Part shown: piece by piece, positions 11,601 through 19,881 of the stretch
Position numbering within the stretch: the first letter of the stretch is position 1
Layout: every line of letters begins with the position of its first letter
Source of the DNA: an uncultured Carboxylicivirga sp.
Lineage (GTDB): Bacteria; Bacteroidota; Bacteroidia; Bacteroidales; Marinilabiliaceae
Assembly: GCA_947503525.1 (NCBI GenBank)
Contig: CANNEA010000008.1
Location: 1-64,000 of the forward strand
Direction of reading: 5' to 3'
Length of the DNA stretch: 64,000 nucleotides
Notes under the pieces: generated by a model
What the model was told of the DNA's origin: nothing
Databases searched by the model: none
Seen by the model: only the letters and a program-made list of their open reading frames with translations
Program-made: the position numbers and the translations under genes

Positions 11601-14600
11601 TGTTAATGATTATTCTGATTTATCAGATCAGGTCAGTTTTGTGGGTAATGCCAACGAAATAGTAACCATAACAATTCTTACAGTGGATGATGCAGTAGTG
11701 GAAGCGACTGAATCATTCCGTTTACGTTTAACGATTTCCAATACATTGGTGACTTTGGATAATCAAGCCATTGCCAATATAACAGATAATGATGGTAGAG
11801 CCAAAGTGAGTGTCAATGATATTAGTGTAAGTGAAGGAGCTAATGCGGTCCTCACCCTTAGTCTGGATAAAGCTGTTCAGGATGGGTTTAGTATTAACCA
11901 TAGTACATCTGCCGTAACTGCACTTGCTGTGAGTGATTTTGCTTCAAGTACAGGTAGTACAAGTTTTGTCGGAACGCTTGGCGAAACACAGACTATCACA
12001 ATCACTTTAAATGATGATAATGTTGTAGAGTCTGATGAACTATTTACCATTGACTTATCTACTATTCATGCCTTAGTTGATGTGGATGCAAGTGCTCAGG
12101 TTACTATTCAGGATAATGATGGAATAGGTACTTTAAGCACATCTAATATCACCTTTGATGAAGATGGTAGCGGATCTTTTGATGTGACAGTTGATAAGGC
12201 CGTTCAGGGTGGTTTTACTGTGGCTTATGCATTTACAGATGGAACAGCACTTGAAGGTATTGACTTCAATGGTGTGGGAACAAGCATAAACTTTAACGGT
12301 ACTGCTGGTCAGACTCAAAGTTTTACAGTAAATGCCATAGATGATAATATTGTTGAGGGACCTGAAAGTTTTACAGCTACACTATCAACAATAAGTCCAC
12401 TGGTAGATGCATCAGCAAGTGCCAGCGGAACAATTACAGATAATGATATTGCAGCTGTTTCGGTTGTTGATGTTAATATAATTGAAGGTGAAGATGTTGT
12501 CTTTACAATGGAACTAAATAAAGATGTAGTTGGTGGTTTTGAGGTGGATTATTACTTAAGCGGATTGACTGCAACTTCGGATGTTGATTATGCTGATGTT
12601 TCAGATAAAGTAATATTTACCGGAACAGAAGGAGAACAACGCACCGTTACGATTTCAACAGCTGATGATAACAGTGTTGAAAGTGCTGAGACTTTCCGAC
12701 TAAATATGTCAACGGTGCATACTTTGGTTAATGTACAGGCTTCTGCTTTGGCAACCATTGCCGATAACGATGGAACAGCTAATGTAAGTATCAATGATAT
12801 CAGCATAACAGAAGGAGATGATGCTGTATTGACTTTAACTTTAGATAAAAATGTTCAGGGAGGAGTAACAATTTCTTATTCCACTGCTGATGCTACAGCT
12901 AATGCAGGATCTGATTTTAATAATACCATTAGTTCGGTTTCGTTTGCCGGAACAAGCGGAGAAACACAAACAGTAAGCATTACTATCATTGATGATTCTG
13001 TGATTGAAGGTGCAGAAGCCTTTAATGTATTAATATCTTCGGCCAATGCCTTGGTAACAACTTCAGGAACCGGTGAGGTAAGTGTTGCTGATAATGATGG
13101 AACAGCTACTTTAATTGTTGATAACATCACCGTAAGCGAAGGTGGTTCATCTAATATTACCTTAAGTATCGATAAGGAGGTACAGGGATCAGTTGATATT
13201 AACTATAGTATGACTGATTTAACTGCAACAGCCGGTGATGATTATGATGCAAGTGCCGGTGTTGTTACTTTAACAGGTACTGATTCACGTATTATTGAAA
13301 TGACAGCCATGCAGGATGTTTTGGTGGAAGGTAACGAACAATTTACGGTTGCCTATTCGGCTTCATCCTTATTGGTAGATGCTAGTGCAGAATCAACAGT
13401 GACCATTATCGATGATGATACAGCCAACCTGCTGGTTGCTGATGCTTCGGCCAGCGAAGGAGATAACCTGAGCTTTACGGTAAGTTTAAGTCAGGAAGTT
13501 CTTGGTGGAGTGGATGTCACATATAATTTAACCGCAGTAGATGCAAGTGCCGATACGGATTATACGGATGTTTCAGGTGGTGTTTTGAACTTTGTTGGAA
13601 CAGCAGGCGAAACACAAACTTTTGATGTGCCATTAGCTTCTGATTTATTGGTGGAGAGTAGTGAGACTTTTATAGTAAGTTTGAGTTCATCAAATGCACT
13701 GGTTGGAGCTGACGATACAGCCACAGGAACAATTTTGGATACCAATGGAAGAGCTGGTATTACCATATCAGACATCATTATTGATGAAGATGAGAATGCC
13801 GTATTTGAAGTTATTTTAGACAAAGCCGTTCAGGGTGGTGTTGTTGTTAATTATTCCAGTGCTGATGGAACAGCTGGTGCAGCATCAGATTATACTTCAA
13901 AAATTGATGTACTTAACTTTGCCGGTATAGTTGCAGGCGAAAGCCAATTTATAACTATTGATGTTAATGATGATCTACTGGTTGAGACTGTTGAAAACTT
14001 CAGTGTAAATCTATCTACAGCTCATAGTCTGGTAGATGTTGATGCTACGGCAATGGCAACTATCAATGATAATGATGGAGATGTTACCCTATCTGTAAAT
14101 ACTATTTCCTTCCAGGAAGATGGAGATGCAACGGTAACCGTAAGTTCTGATAAAGCCATTCAGGGAGGTTTTGATGTTGATTATACATTTGTTGGAGTAA
14201 CAGCCACAGCAGATCTTGATTTTGAAGATACGCCAGGTACTTTAAATTTTGTAGGTAGCTTAAACGAAGAACAAAGTTTTACCGTAAGAGGTATTGACGA
14301 TTCGATACTGGAAGGAAACGAAACCTTCCAGATAACATTTACTAGCTCTAACAGCTTGGTAGATGCGTCAGTAGTGTCTTCAGGTACAATTACCGATAAT
14401 GATGTCACAGTGGTGACAGTTGATGAAATCACCATAACAGAGGGAGCGAATGCCATCTTTACGCTGACTCTTTCTGATGAGGTTGTTGGTGGATTTGATT
14501 TAGATTATAGCTTATTGGCTGCTACAGCAACAGCTAATGTGGATTATACAGATGCTTCAGGGCAGGTTAGTTTTATTGGAACGGCTGGTGAACAACAGAC

Positions 14601-17600
14601 CGTTGAAGTTACTATTACCGATGATGCTATTGTTGAAACAAGCGAAACTTTCTCATTGGTATTAAGTTCAGCAAACATCGCGATTACACCTGATTCGGAA
14701 ACGCTAGCAACAATTACCGATAATGATGGAACAGCTGCTGTAAGTGTATTGGCAGTGACAATAAATGAAGGTGAAGAAGCTATACTGAGCTTAGAACTGG
14801 ATAAAGCGGTTCAGGGTGGGTTTGGCATCAATATCAATACCGCAGATGTCACTGCCTTGGCTGGTTCTGATTATACAGCTTTAATTGATGTTGTGACTTT
14901 TGTAGGTGCAGCAGGTGAAACACAGGAAGTACGTATTTCAACCAGCGATGATGCAATTGTTGAAACCCAGGAGTCCTTGTCATTAGCCTTGTTAAGTGCT
15001 AATACATTAGTGGTGCCAACAGCTTCGGTTGATATTAGCATAATTGATAACGACGGATTGGTTAACTTATCTCTTGATAATGTAAGTGTTCAGGAGGACG
15101 GTGAAGCTGTAGTGACAGTTAGCGCTGATAAAGCCATTCAGGGAGGTTTTGATGTGGATTATTCTTTTATCAATGGTACTGCAACAGCGGGTCTGGATTT
15201 TGAAGATACGCCAGGTACATTAAATTTCTCTGGTTTAATGGGTGAAGAGCAAACAATTACTGTAAAAGCAATTGATGATGCCATATTAGAAGGAGAGGAG
15301 ACTTTCCAGATTGGCCTGACTACAACCAATGCATTGGTAGATGCCTCTGCTCTGTCTTCATCAAGCATTACCGATAACGATGTTACTGTTGTGACAGTGG
15401 ATGAAATAACGGTTGTTGAAGGTAATAAGGCCATTTTTACCCTAACGCTTTCCGATATGGTTATGGGTGGATTTAATCTGGATTACAGCCTACTTGCCGG
15501 AACCGCAACTCTTAATGATGACTATACTGATCTTAATGCACAGGTAGCATTTGTTGGAACAGCCGGTGAACAGCAGGTTATTGAAGTAATTACTATTGAT
15601 GATGCTATTGTTGAAGCGGATGAAACTTTCTCTTTAGTACTTAGCTCGTCAAATATTGCCATTGAACCGGATGCCGAAACTATGGCTACCATAAGTGATA
15701 ATGATGGTGCAGCTTCTATTACCGTTGAAGAAGTAACAGTTAATGAAGGCGAAGAGGCCGTATTAACCTTGGTGTCTGACAAAGCTGTTGAAGGCGGTTT
15801 TGATATTAATATTTCAACTACAGATAATACAGCAAGTTCAGTTACTGATTATACAGCTTTAGTTGATGTGGTGAGTTTTACTGGTACAGCCGGTGAAACG
15901 CAGGAAGTACGAGTGGCAACAACAGATGATAATGTGGTGGAAAGTCAGGAAAGCTTTAGCTTAAATCTGACCTCGGCCAATACATTGGTTGTGCCTGAGC
16001 CTTCAGTTAATATTAATATCAATGATAATGATGATGTAGCAAAGTTAATTGTAGGTGATATAGCAGTAACAGAAGGCGGCTTGCAGTTTGTTAATCTATG
16101 GCTCGATAAGGCGGTTGAAGGTGGTGTCACAATTAATTTGAGTGTGGTGGAAGGAACTGCATCGGCTTCCGATATCAGCTTATCTACCAATAGCGTGGTG
16201 ATAAATGGAACAGAAATTAAGACCGTTAATTTAACTGCAATAGAAGATTACATTGTTGAAGGTAATGAAACCTTGGAAATTCATTATAGTTCTGGTTCTG
16301 ATAAAGTTGATGTAAGTGGTATTACAGAAGTCTTAATTACTGATTTAGACATGACATTTGTATCTATTAGTGATGTAAGTGTTGAGGAAGGTGAAACAGC
16401 AACTATGGAAGTAACCTTAATTGGTGAAGTAGCCAATGCCTTTACCGTTGACTATGTTATTACTGATGGAACAACAAGTGTAGATCTGGATTATACAGCA
16501 AGCAATGGAACCTTGAATTTTGAGGGTAATGCCGGTGAAGTTCAAAGTTTTGATATCCTAACCATCGATGATGCACTTCTTGAAGGTAGTGAAGAATTAT
16601 CTATTGCATTGATCTCATCTAATGCAGCCGTTGATGCTTCTGCCACATCTACCTTAACTATTGAGGATAACGAAGAAGGGGGATGGACTGTTACAGCAAC
16701 AGATGATATTACCATTACATCGGAGGCAGGCATAAGTGACGATATCACACTCGTATTGGATACTAAACCAAATAGCGATGTTGTTATTGATGTTACAGGT
16801 TTGGATGCAACAGAAGGAAGTCTTTCTGCAACAAGTTTTACGTTTACAACGGATAACTGGGATACAGAACAAACTCTAACAATTACTGGAGTTGATGATA
16901 CGGAAGTGGATGGCAATATCAGTTATGATTTAACCATTGCGGTTAATAATGCTTCTTCTGATGCCGACTTCCATAATTTAACTACAACATTAACTGTTCA
17001 GAATAACGATAATGATGTGTTAAATCCTGTACCGGTATTAACTGATGATGTGGCAACAACCACTGAAGATACAGGAATTGATATTGACGTGCTGGCCAAT
17101 GATAGCGGTTTGGATGATACACCAATTACAGTGATACTGGTGGCTCAACCTACAAATGCCTTAGTGACCAGAAACGCAGATAATAGTTTTAATGTGGTGC
17201 CTTATGCCAATTATTATGGTGATGTCACCTTCGAATATCAGGTATGTGACTCGGGTGATGATTGTGCAACAGCTACAGTTACGGTAAGCGTAACATCAGT
17301 TAACGATACTCCTGAAATTGGTGGAACCTTTGCCTTAACACTTGAACAAGGTGAAACGGCTACGGGCCAAAATCTGAAGAGTACAGCTACTGATGTGGAA
17401 GACGATGTACTAACATTGAACACCGTTCCTACACCAGCGCCTGCTCATGGTGATGTGCAAATCAATACTGATGGTACATGGAGCTATACGGCAGATTCCG
17501 ATTACGAAGGAACGGACTTCTTTGACTTTACCATTTGTGATGATGGAACACCTCAGGAATGTGTGACTGCCAGAGTGAACATTACCATTACTGCTCAGGT

Positions 17601-18366
17601 AGTTGAAAATATCGCTCCAGAAGCCAATGATGATGCTTATCAAACAGGGCGTAACGAGTTGCTTTCAGGACAGAACTTATTGGATAACGATACAGATGCC
17701 GATGGTGATAACTTAAGCATTAATGTATTGCCAATTGCAAATACGTTAAACGGTGACTTGACTATTCATCAGGATGGTACCTTCAATTATACTCCGGATA
17801 AAGATTATACTGGTGAGGATAGTTTTACCTATCAGGTTTGTGATAATGCAAGCGACTCGAAATGCTCGGTGGCTACCGTAACAATTACTGTTATAGTGAA
17901 GGACACGGATGGTGATACAATAGCCGACGATATTGAAGGTGATGACGATGTGGATGGCGACGGTGATCCGAATTATCTTGATTTGGATAGTGATGGTGAT
18001 GGGCTTTCTGATGAGGAAGAAGGATTGGGTGACTGTGATGAGGATGGCATTTACGACTTCCTGGATGCCGATCAGTGTTTCGATGATGAATTGCCTTTAT
18101 CCAAAGGTTTCTCGCCAAATAACGATGGTATAAACGATACCTATGTGATTCCTTGGTTGGGAGAATACACAGCTGTTAGTCTGGAGGTATTTAACCGTTG
18201 GGGTAATGTAGTGTTTAAAAGGGATATCTATGAAAATGATTGGGATGGTAAAGCTAATGTAGGCATGACCATAGGAGATGAATTACCGGTGGGTACTTAT
18301 TTCTATATCATTACCATTGCAGAGACCAATCAGCAATTAAACGGATACATTTACCTAAATCGTTAA
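5611..18366 (+). CDS. Giant Calx-beta repeat T9SS type-B adhesin
   Basis: About 4,251 aa. The ATG at 5611 is chosen because it starts directly with a signal peptide (LFVFLFYFTSLLNAQ); an upstream TTG at 5530 would bury it. Parts in order: a unique N-terminal region (to about 730); Ig-like domains with paired Cys (about 735-900); cadherin-like domains (about 985-1300); about 22 Calx-beta-like domains (about 1301-3690) with the recurring ends TFTITDND-like and EGxxA; one module related to the repeats of the upstream adhesin (about 3692-3802); tandem-95/VCBS-like domains (about 3805-4093); a short DxDGDG calcium-binding linker; and a CHU_C type-B sorting domain (about 4161-4251) with GFSPNNDGIND and FNRWGNVVF. 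Calx-beta domains usually bind calcium, so the stalk is probably stiffened by it. A PorP/SprF gene follows 31 bp downstream. Ligand unknown. Confidence 0.95.
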   Translation: MRLNLQRLGKSLFVFLFYFTSLLNAQEGTKQFMPNASDRLWLEIYRSTDKLFATYAATDKERLYIYLNAGETMHFGMKMASYSGANVDYIKFRIKDEGGSVVYTETDLPQTGSGYISSYDAAVKGPNGLVLNGTTISGGYSALSYTAATSGNHYIEFSSKEWNWYSGSWHFDEGQRFALEFFDVTVTDASNNVVTNPGNPNVSAGRLWSKGWAFTTTSFYDYPVKTDFYVFTADEFVNKVQYEMKPYSFNFVANSYGVSVDVNDNVIEKAQSQDGDLTNTSDISEYRIFLNDPDRGVWQNTALPPPTVQVWFDDDLLYDYDYDRDPQELTFPSSTILLEKNNVTCPYNSVTMFKIVSNIDGFATIMLDLDGGGYSTAGNDRALELPLVQGENYVLWDFKDDSGNEVSDGSYTASGTFLGRGPAHFPLYDVESLSGISTYSIRPFNKLGPTLYWDDTQTAEWGDQGSGTMSETAQKQLTINNHIPRVWTYNGNNYNGNGTTLNSWFNAIDLGMSVINFDVVTSGTKCVNGEAPVIGDVNIIGAIDEVLTFSLSDFTDKYYDPNDLPLVKIQVLELPSQGELRLSGVLVTDDQEILAADIANLTYTPPSGFGGTIPFEYKASSADNYSLQSNYVNLISNSAPTIAAIADQTICTNDGLVNQAITVGDAETAAADLTVIAYSHDPDFVANNNIEVTGTGATRYLNVTPVNDESGFAIIYLLVDDGHSQTIEEFALHVGPSVVVSGDLSVCVGGDLLLTAEEVGASYVWQKGGTTLSTTGQLSIPSVTLGDAGLYSLTVSKESCVTTKDFMVSIAPAVSFTGDVDLCVGESISLSADETVATTYSWRRGGTEIGDQKVFNQANLTLADAGNDYTLYVEKEGCANTSAPFSITVVQMLDANISVSSNDVIAGNDATITLSSAEQNIVYTIYDSGDNAVATGSNSTVGDDLVLTVSSGNLVTGTNTFRIEGNNGNCTVELNNTVSLNVNSIPTVSALTISTDEDIAYNGNVLTGASDDDGGSMTAALATGGDPANGSVTINSDGSFTYTPDLNYYGSDSFTFEVCDNQSPNACVTADVTVTVVAQNDAPTLSTDTKVLTEDNTLMFAASDFTDLFDDVDGDVLSQLRIDAVPNASTGVLQLSGSTIGNGQIISAAQLSNLTFVPANNWNGSTSFSWSASDGTLWSASGVTMSLTVSAEDDEPSVANASASVNEDASNGASVINLNDQLTGTDFDIDGEAITYSVFSGNTGSVFTIHPTSGLITVNNTSGIDFETLDQYSLVIRSTDTQGSFSDATITIDIINTDTDVVLTIADQSLTEGNTGTSNMTFTISSSAIVAADLTVNFIVSDITAAHPADYTVNSGSATISAGTNSTTINIPVVGDAIVESTETFRLDLNSPSSGSVSGFATGTINDNDNASLTISNATANEGDGSVEFSVTLNGTVASAFDVDYALSNGSATGGSDFNASAGTINFTGTNGQTRTISVPITDDAVVENTESFGISLSTTNVAIDATDTATGTINDNDGSATLSIANISFNENASGTFRVTVDKAVQGGFDVGYSFVNGTAIAGTDFSNSTSALSFTGTAGEYEEFTVAGLDDAIVEGTEQFTINLNSASGLVDAGASATGSIIDDDAVNVTIDDVSASEGGSANFTITLNNAVVGGTVITYSFTDISATGGSDYNNTSGTVTFAGTANETKSFSVALTDDNNVETDESFEVSLSSSNVLVGADDKATVTINDNDGTAMVSVSDITIDENQNATFTLVLDKNVQGGFVVDYSTENGTANAGTDYVAQSSNVNFTGNAGESHAVTIVVNDDNIVETAENLLVNFSCANALVNTTAQAQASINDNDGLATLSIANVTFDENGSGTFSVTVNKAVQGGFDVTNGFTSGTAISGTDFDNSTQTLSFNGSANQTLTFNVAAVDDAIVENSESFTVTLSTANALVDATATAIGTINDNDAANISVGDINISEGNNAVFSLQLSAAVAGGVTVNYTLEGISASPVNDYSDLSDQVSFVGNANEIVTITILTVDDAVVEATESFRLRLTISNTLVTLDNQAIANITDNDGRAKVSVNDISVSEGANAVLTLSLDKAVQDGFSINHSTSAVTALAVSDFASSTGSTSFVGTLGETQTITITLNDDNVVESDELFTIDLSTIHALVDVDASAQVTIQDNDGIGTLSTSNITFDEDGSGSFDVTVDKAVQGGFTVAYAFTDGTALEGIDFNGVGTSINFNGTAGQTQSFTVNAIDDNIVEGPESFTATLSTISPLVDASASASGTITDNDIAAVSVVDVNIIEGEDVVFTMELNKDVVGGFEVDYYLSGLTATSDVDYADVSDKVIFTGTEGEQRTVTISTADDNSVESAETFRLNMSTVHTLVNVQASALATIADNDGTANVSINDISITEGDDAVLTLTLDKNVQGGVTISYSTADATANAGSDFNNTISSVSFAGTSGETQTVSITIIDDSVIEGAEAFNVLISSANALVTTSGTGEVSVADNDGTATLIVDNITVSEGGSSNITLSIDKEVQGSVDINYSMTDLTATAGDDYDASAGVVTLTGTDSRIIEMTAMQDVLVEGNEQFTVAYSASSLLVDASAESTVTIIDDDTANLLVADASASEGDNLSFTVSLSQEVLGGVDVTYNLTAVDASADTDYTDVSGGVLNFVGTAGETQTFDVPLASDLLVESSETFIVSLSSSNALVGADDTATGTILDTNGRAGITISDIIIDEDENAVFEVILDKAVQGGVVVNYSSADGTAGAASDYTSKIDVLNFAGIVAGESQFITIDVNDDLLVETVENFSVNLSTAHSLVDVDATAMATINDNDGDVTLSVNTISFQEDGDATVTVSSDKAIQGGFDVDYTFVGVTATADLDFEDTPGTLNFVGSLNEEQSFTVRGIDDSILEGNETFQITFTSSNSLVDASVVSSGTITDNDVTVVTVDEITITEGANAIFTLTLSDEVVGGFDLDYSLLAATATANVDYTDASGQVSFIGTAGEQQTVEVTITDDAIVETSETFSLVLSSANIAITPDSETLATITDNDGTAAVSVLAVTINEGEEAILSLELDKAVQGGFGININTADVTALAGSDYTALIDVVTFVGAAGETQEVRISTSDDAIVETQESLSLALLSANTLVVPTASVDISIIDNDGLVNLSLDNVSVQEDGEAVVTVSADKAIQGGFDVDYSFINGTATAGLDFEDTPGTLNFSGLMGEEQTITVKAIDDAILEGEETFQIGLTTTNALVDASALSSSSITDNDVTVVTVDEITVVEGNKAIFTLTLSDMVMGGFNLDYSLLAGTATLNDDYTDLNAQVAFVGTAGEQQVIEVITIDDAIVEADETFSLVLSSSNIAIEPDAETMATISDNDGAASITVEEVTVNEGEEAVLTLVSDKAVEGGFDINISTTDNTASSVTDYTALVDVVSFTGTAGETQEVRVATTDDNVVESQESFSLNLTSANTLVVPEPSVNININDNDDVAKLIVGDIAVTEGGLQFVNLWLDKAVEGGVTINLSVVEGTASASDISLSTNSVVINGTEIKTVNLTAIEDYIVEGNETLEIHYSSGSDKVDVSGITEVLITDLDMTFVSISDVSVEEGETATMEVTLIGEVANAFTVDYVITDGTTSVDLDYTASNGTLNFEGNAGEVQSFDILTIDDALLEGSEELSIALISSNAAVDASATSTLTIEDNEEGGWTVTATDDITITSEAGISDDITLVLDTKPNSDVVIDVTGLDATEGSLSATSFTFTTDNWDTEQTLTITGVDDTEVDGNISYDLTIAVNNASSDADFHNLTTTLTVQNNDNDVLNPVPVLTDDVATTTEDTGIDIDVLANDSGLDDTPITVILVAQPTNALVTRNADNSFNVVPYANYYGDVTFEYQVCDSGDDCATATVTVSVTSVNDTPEIGGTFALTLEQGETATGQNLKSTATDVEDDVLTLNTVPTPAPAHGDVQINTDGTWSYTADSDYEGTDFFDFTICDDGTPQECVTARVNITITAQVVENIAPEANDDAYQTGRNELLSGQNLLDNDTDADGDNLSINVLPIANTLNGDLTIHQDGTFNYTPDKDYTGEDSFTYQVCDNASDSKCSVATVTITVIVKDTDGDTIADDIEGDDDVDGDGDPNYLDLDSDGDGLSDEEEGLGDCDEDGIYDFLDADQCFDDELPLSKGFSPNNDGINDTYVIPWLGEYTAVSLEVFNRWGNVVFKRDIYENDWDGKANVGMTIGDELPVGTYFYIITIAETNQQLNGYIYLNR
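9511..16680 (+). repeat. Array of about 22 Calx-beta-like domains
   Basis: Domain boundaries can be placed after each DND/DDD-type end. The 22 units are mostly 106-110 codons long. Unit starts that I read directly include 9511, 9841, 10168, 10495, 10819, 11146, 11473, 11797, 12124, 12451, 12775, 13102, 13423, 13750, 14080, 14407, 14731, 15058, 15385, 15709, 16036 and 16354. DNA identity between units is moderate, so most duplications are not recent. Confidence 0.88.
10168..16035 (+). repeat. Six consecutive 978-bp higher-order repeats (three Calx-beta domains each)
   Basis: Blocks start at 10168, 11146, 12124, 13102, 14080 and 15058, and the next unit starts at 16036. Every block is exactly 978 bp (326 codons). 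Five blocks divide as 109+108+109 codons; the block at 13102 divides as 107+109+110. Within a block the first domain is an xATLSI/SFxE type, the second typically ends DNDG after a VVGG-type core, and the third carries LDKAVQGG-type cores. Blocks 14080 and 15058 are the most alike, for example both have DFEDTPGTLNF in domain one. Confidence 0.85.
16684..17016 (+). repeat. Single copy of the module tandemly repeated in the upstream adhesin
   Basis: This 111-aa segment has SEAGISDD, VVIDVTGLDATEGSL and DDTEVDGNISYDLTIAV. It aligns along its length with the 114-aa units at 52-1077 (SEAGTSDA, DITGLDATEGSL, DDAEVDGDIDYTLTLAV). The two adhesins therefore share a module in addition to their C-terminal sorting domains. 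Confidence 0.85.
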
Positions 18367-18397
18367 GCTTAACTCTAACACTATTGAAATTGACACT

Positions 18398-19348
18398 ATG
18401 TTTAAATCAATTATAAATATCAAGAAAAGCTTGTTAGCGCTAATGCTTTTAGTTTCACTAAAAGCATTGGCTCAGCAAGAGCCTTTATATACCCAATACA
18501 TGTTTAATGCCATGTCCGTGAATCCGGCAATCACAGGTGTGGATGAAACACTTAACATGACCTTTCTATCGCGCTTGCAATGGGCTGGTATGGATGGGGC
18601 ACCGGAGACTTATTCTTTTGCGGCTCAAACACCCTTTACTAACCTAGATATGGGTATTGGATTATCACTGGTGGCTGATAATCTAGGACCGGTTAAAAAC
18701 TATTATTTCAACTTTAATTATGCTTATCGTTTACAGGTAACGGATCAGATTAAACTGTCCTTTGGTTTGAAGGCAGGTATTTATAATTACTATGTTGGAC
18801 TTGATGGCTTATTGCTTGATGGTACCGGCAACGATCCTGCTTTTCAGGGGCAGATAGAGCGTAAGTTTCAACCAAATATTGGCGCAGGATTGTACTTGTA
18901 TGATGAAAAGTTTTATGCAGGCTTCTCAGTTCCGCGTATGATTAATAACCGCCTGGATAATGCAGAAAGTGAAACGGAGGGTAATGTTTTTGCACAGGTG
19001 TCACAGCACTATTATATAATGGCTGGTTATACTTTTGATATTGATAGAGATTGGCAATTACGCCCTTCCTTTATAAACAAAATGGTAACGGGAGCACCGC
19101 CTTCAACGGATATTGCAGCTCAGGCCATTTATAAAGAAACCTATTGGCTGGGTGCATCCTATCGTTTTGGTGATGCAGTAGCTATTTTAGCCAATATGAA
19201 AGTAAGTGATCAGTTTTTTGTTGGCTACTCCTATGATTTCTCAATATCTAAGATGAACTCCTTTAATAAAGGCAGTCACGAAATAGTAATTTCGTATAGC
19301 TATGGTGGCCTCTTAGATAAAGTTGGTCGAACGAAGCCGATCAGATAA
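18398..19348 (+). CDS. PorP/SprF family type IX secretion membrane protein, second copy
   Basis: A 316-aa outer-membrane barrel with a signal peptide (SLLALMLLVSLKALAQ) and mature start QQEPLYTQYMFNAMSVNPAI. It is close in sequence and length to the protein at 2128, sharing QWAGMDGAP/QWTGMDGAP, YYFNFNYAYR, and the C-terminal SYDFSISK and GSHEIVISY signatures. It lies 31 bp after the giant type-B adhesin. By analogy with SprB-SprF, it probably serves that adhesin in surface delivery or anchoring. The start ATG is followed at once by the signal peptide, so the start is well supported. Confidence 0.93.
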   Translation: MFKSIINIKKSLLALMLLVSLKALAQQEPLYTQYMFNAMSVNPAITGVDETLNMTFLSRLQWAGMDGAPETYSFAAQTPFTNLDMGIGLSLVADNLGPVKNYYFNFNYAYRLQVTDQIKLSFGLKAGIYNYYVGLDGLLLDGTGNDPAFQGQIERKFQPNIGAGLYLYDEKFYAGFSVPRMINNRLDNAESETEGNVFAQVSQHYYIMAGYTFDIDRDWQLRPSFINKMVTGAPPSTDIAAQAIYKETYWLGASYRFGDAVAILANMKVSDQFFVGYSYDFSISKMNSFNKGSHEIVISYSYGGLLDKVGRTKPIR

Positions 19349-19379
19349 TTTAGAGAAGTGTTGAAACAAAACTCTACCC

Positions 19380-19766
19380 ATGAGATGCTTCAGGCTGATA
19401 TTGTTCGTGTTTATACTGGCTTATTATTTGACGTCTTGTGATGTTCCGGGACAGATAAAGCTTGTGAATCAATCCGGATCCACAGCCTACTATAAATACA
19501 TTGTAGTAGATGAGAGTGGTCAAACGGATACCGTTGACATTGAACTGCTAGGGATTAAAGGTGAGAATACTGCCACCCTCTTTCTAGGCTTTGGACATAG
19601 GTGGTACGAAAATCAAATAATGGACTATGTCAATTCGATTGAACGGATTGAATTAAGAACCGTAAATGATACAACGGTCTTGAATGACAAGAAAAAGATG
19701 TATGATTTATTTCAGGATCACCGTAAAGGTGTGTTTAAGAGAACCGTTAAGATTAAACTGAAATAA
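19380..19766 (+). CDS. Small predicted lipoprotein of unknown function
   Basis: A 128-aa protein with an N-terminal hydrophobic segment ending in a lipobox (LILFVFILAYYLTSC), so it is probably lipidated at Cys20. The rest looks like a compact beta-rich domain followed by a basic C-terminus. I do not recognise a family. It lies 31 bp after the second porP gene on the same strand, with a hairpin right after its stop, so it is probably the last gene of the giant-adhesin transcript. An accessory role in adhesin export is possible only by context. Confidence 0.75.
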   Translation: MRCFRLILFVFILAYYLTSCDVPGQIKLVNQSGSTAYYKYIVVDESGQTDTVDIELLGIKGENTATLFLGFGHRWYENQIMDYVNSIERIELRTVNDTTVLNDKKKMYDLFQDHRKGVFKRTVKIKLK

Positions 19767-19768
19767 TA

Positions 19769-19806
19769 ATGGAGTGCTACCTTACAACTGCAATTCTGCA
19801 CTCCAT
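19769..19806 (+). terminator. Hairpin after the lipoprotein gene
   Basis: ATGGAGTGC (19769-19777) pairs with GCACTCCAT (19798-19806): a 9-bp perfect stem with a long loop. There is no clear U-tract. It lies between convergent genes and may stop or protect the adhesin-operon transcript. Confidence 0.5.
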
Positions 19807-19881
19807 ACCATTATAACAGTACGCCAACTTAAGCCAATAATTCACATTTATTAAATAATGATCTTTAGATGATCATGTCGG

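Noticed and set aside
17933-18133. Plus-strand frame of 66 codons inside the giant adhesin
   Set aside because: It is an out-of-frame reading of the Asp-rich GATGG-type repeats; composition (Met/Val/Trp-rich) is an artefact.
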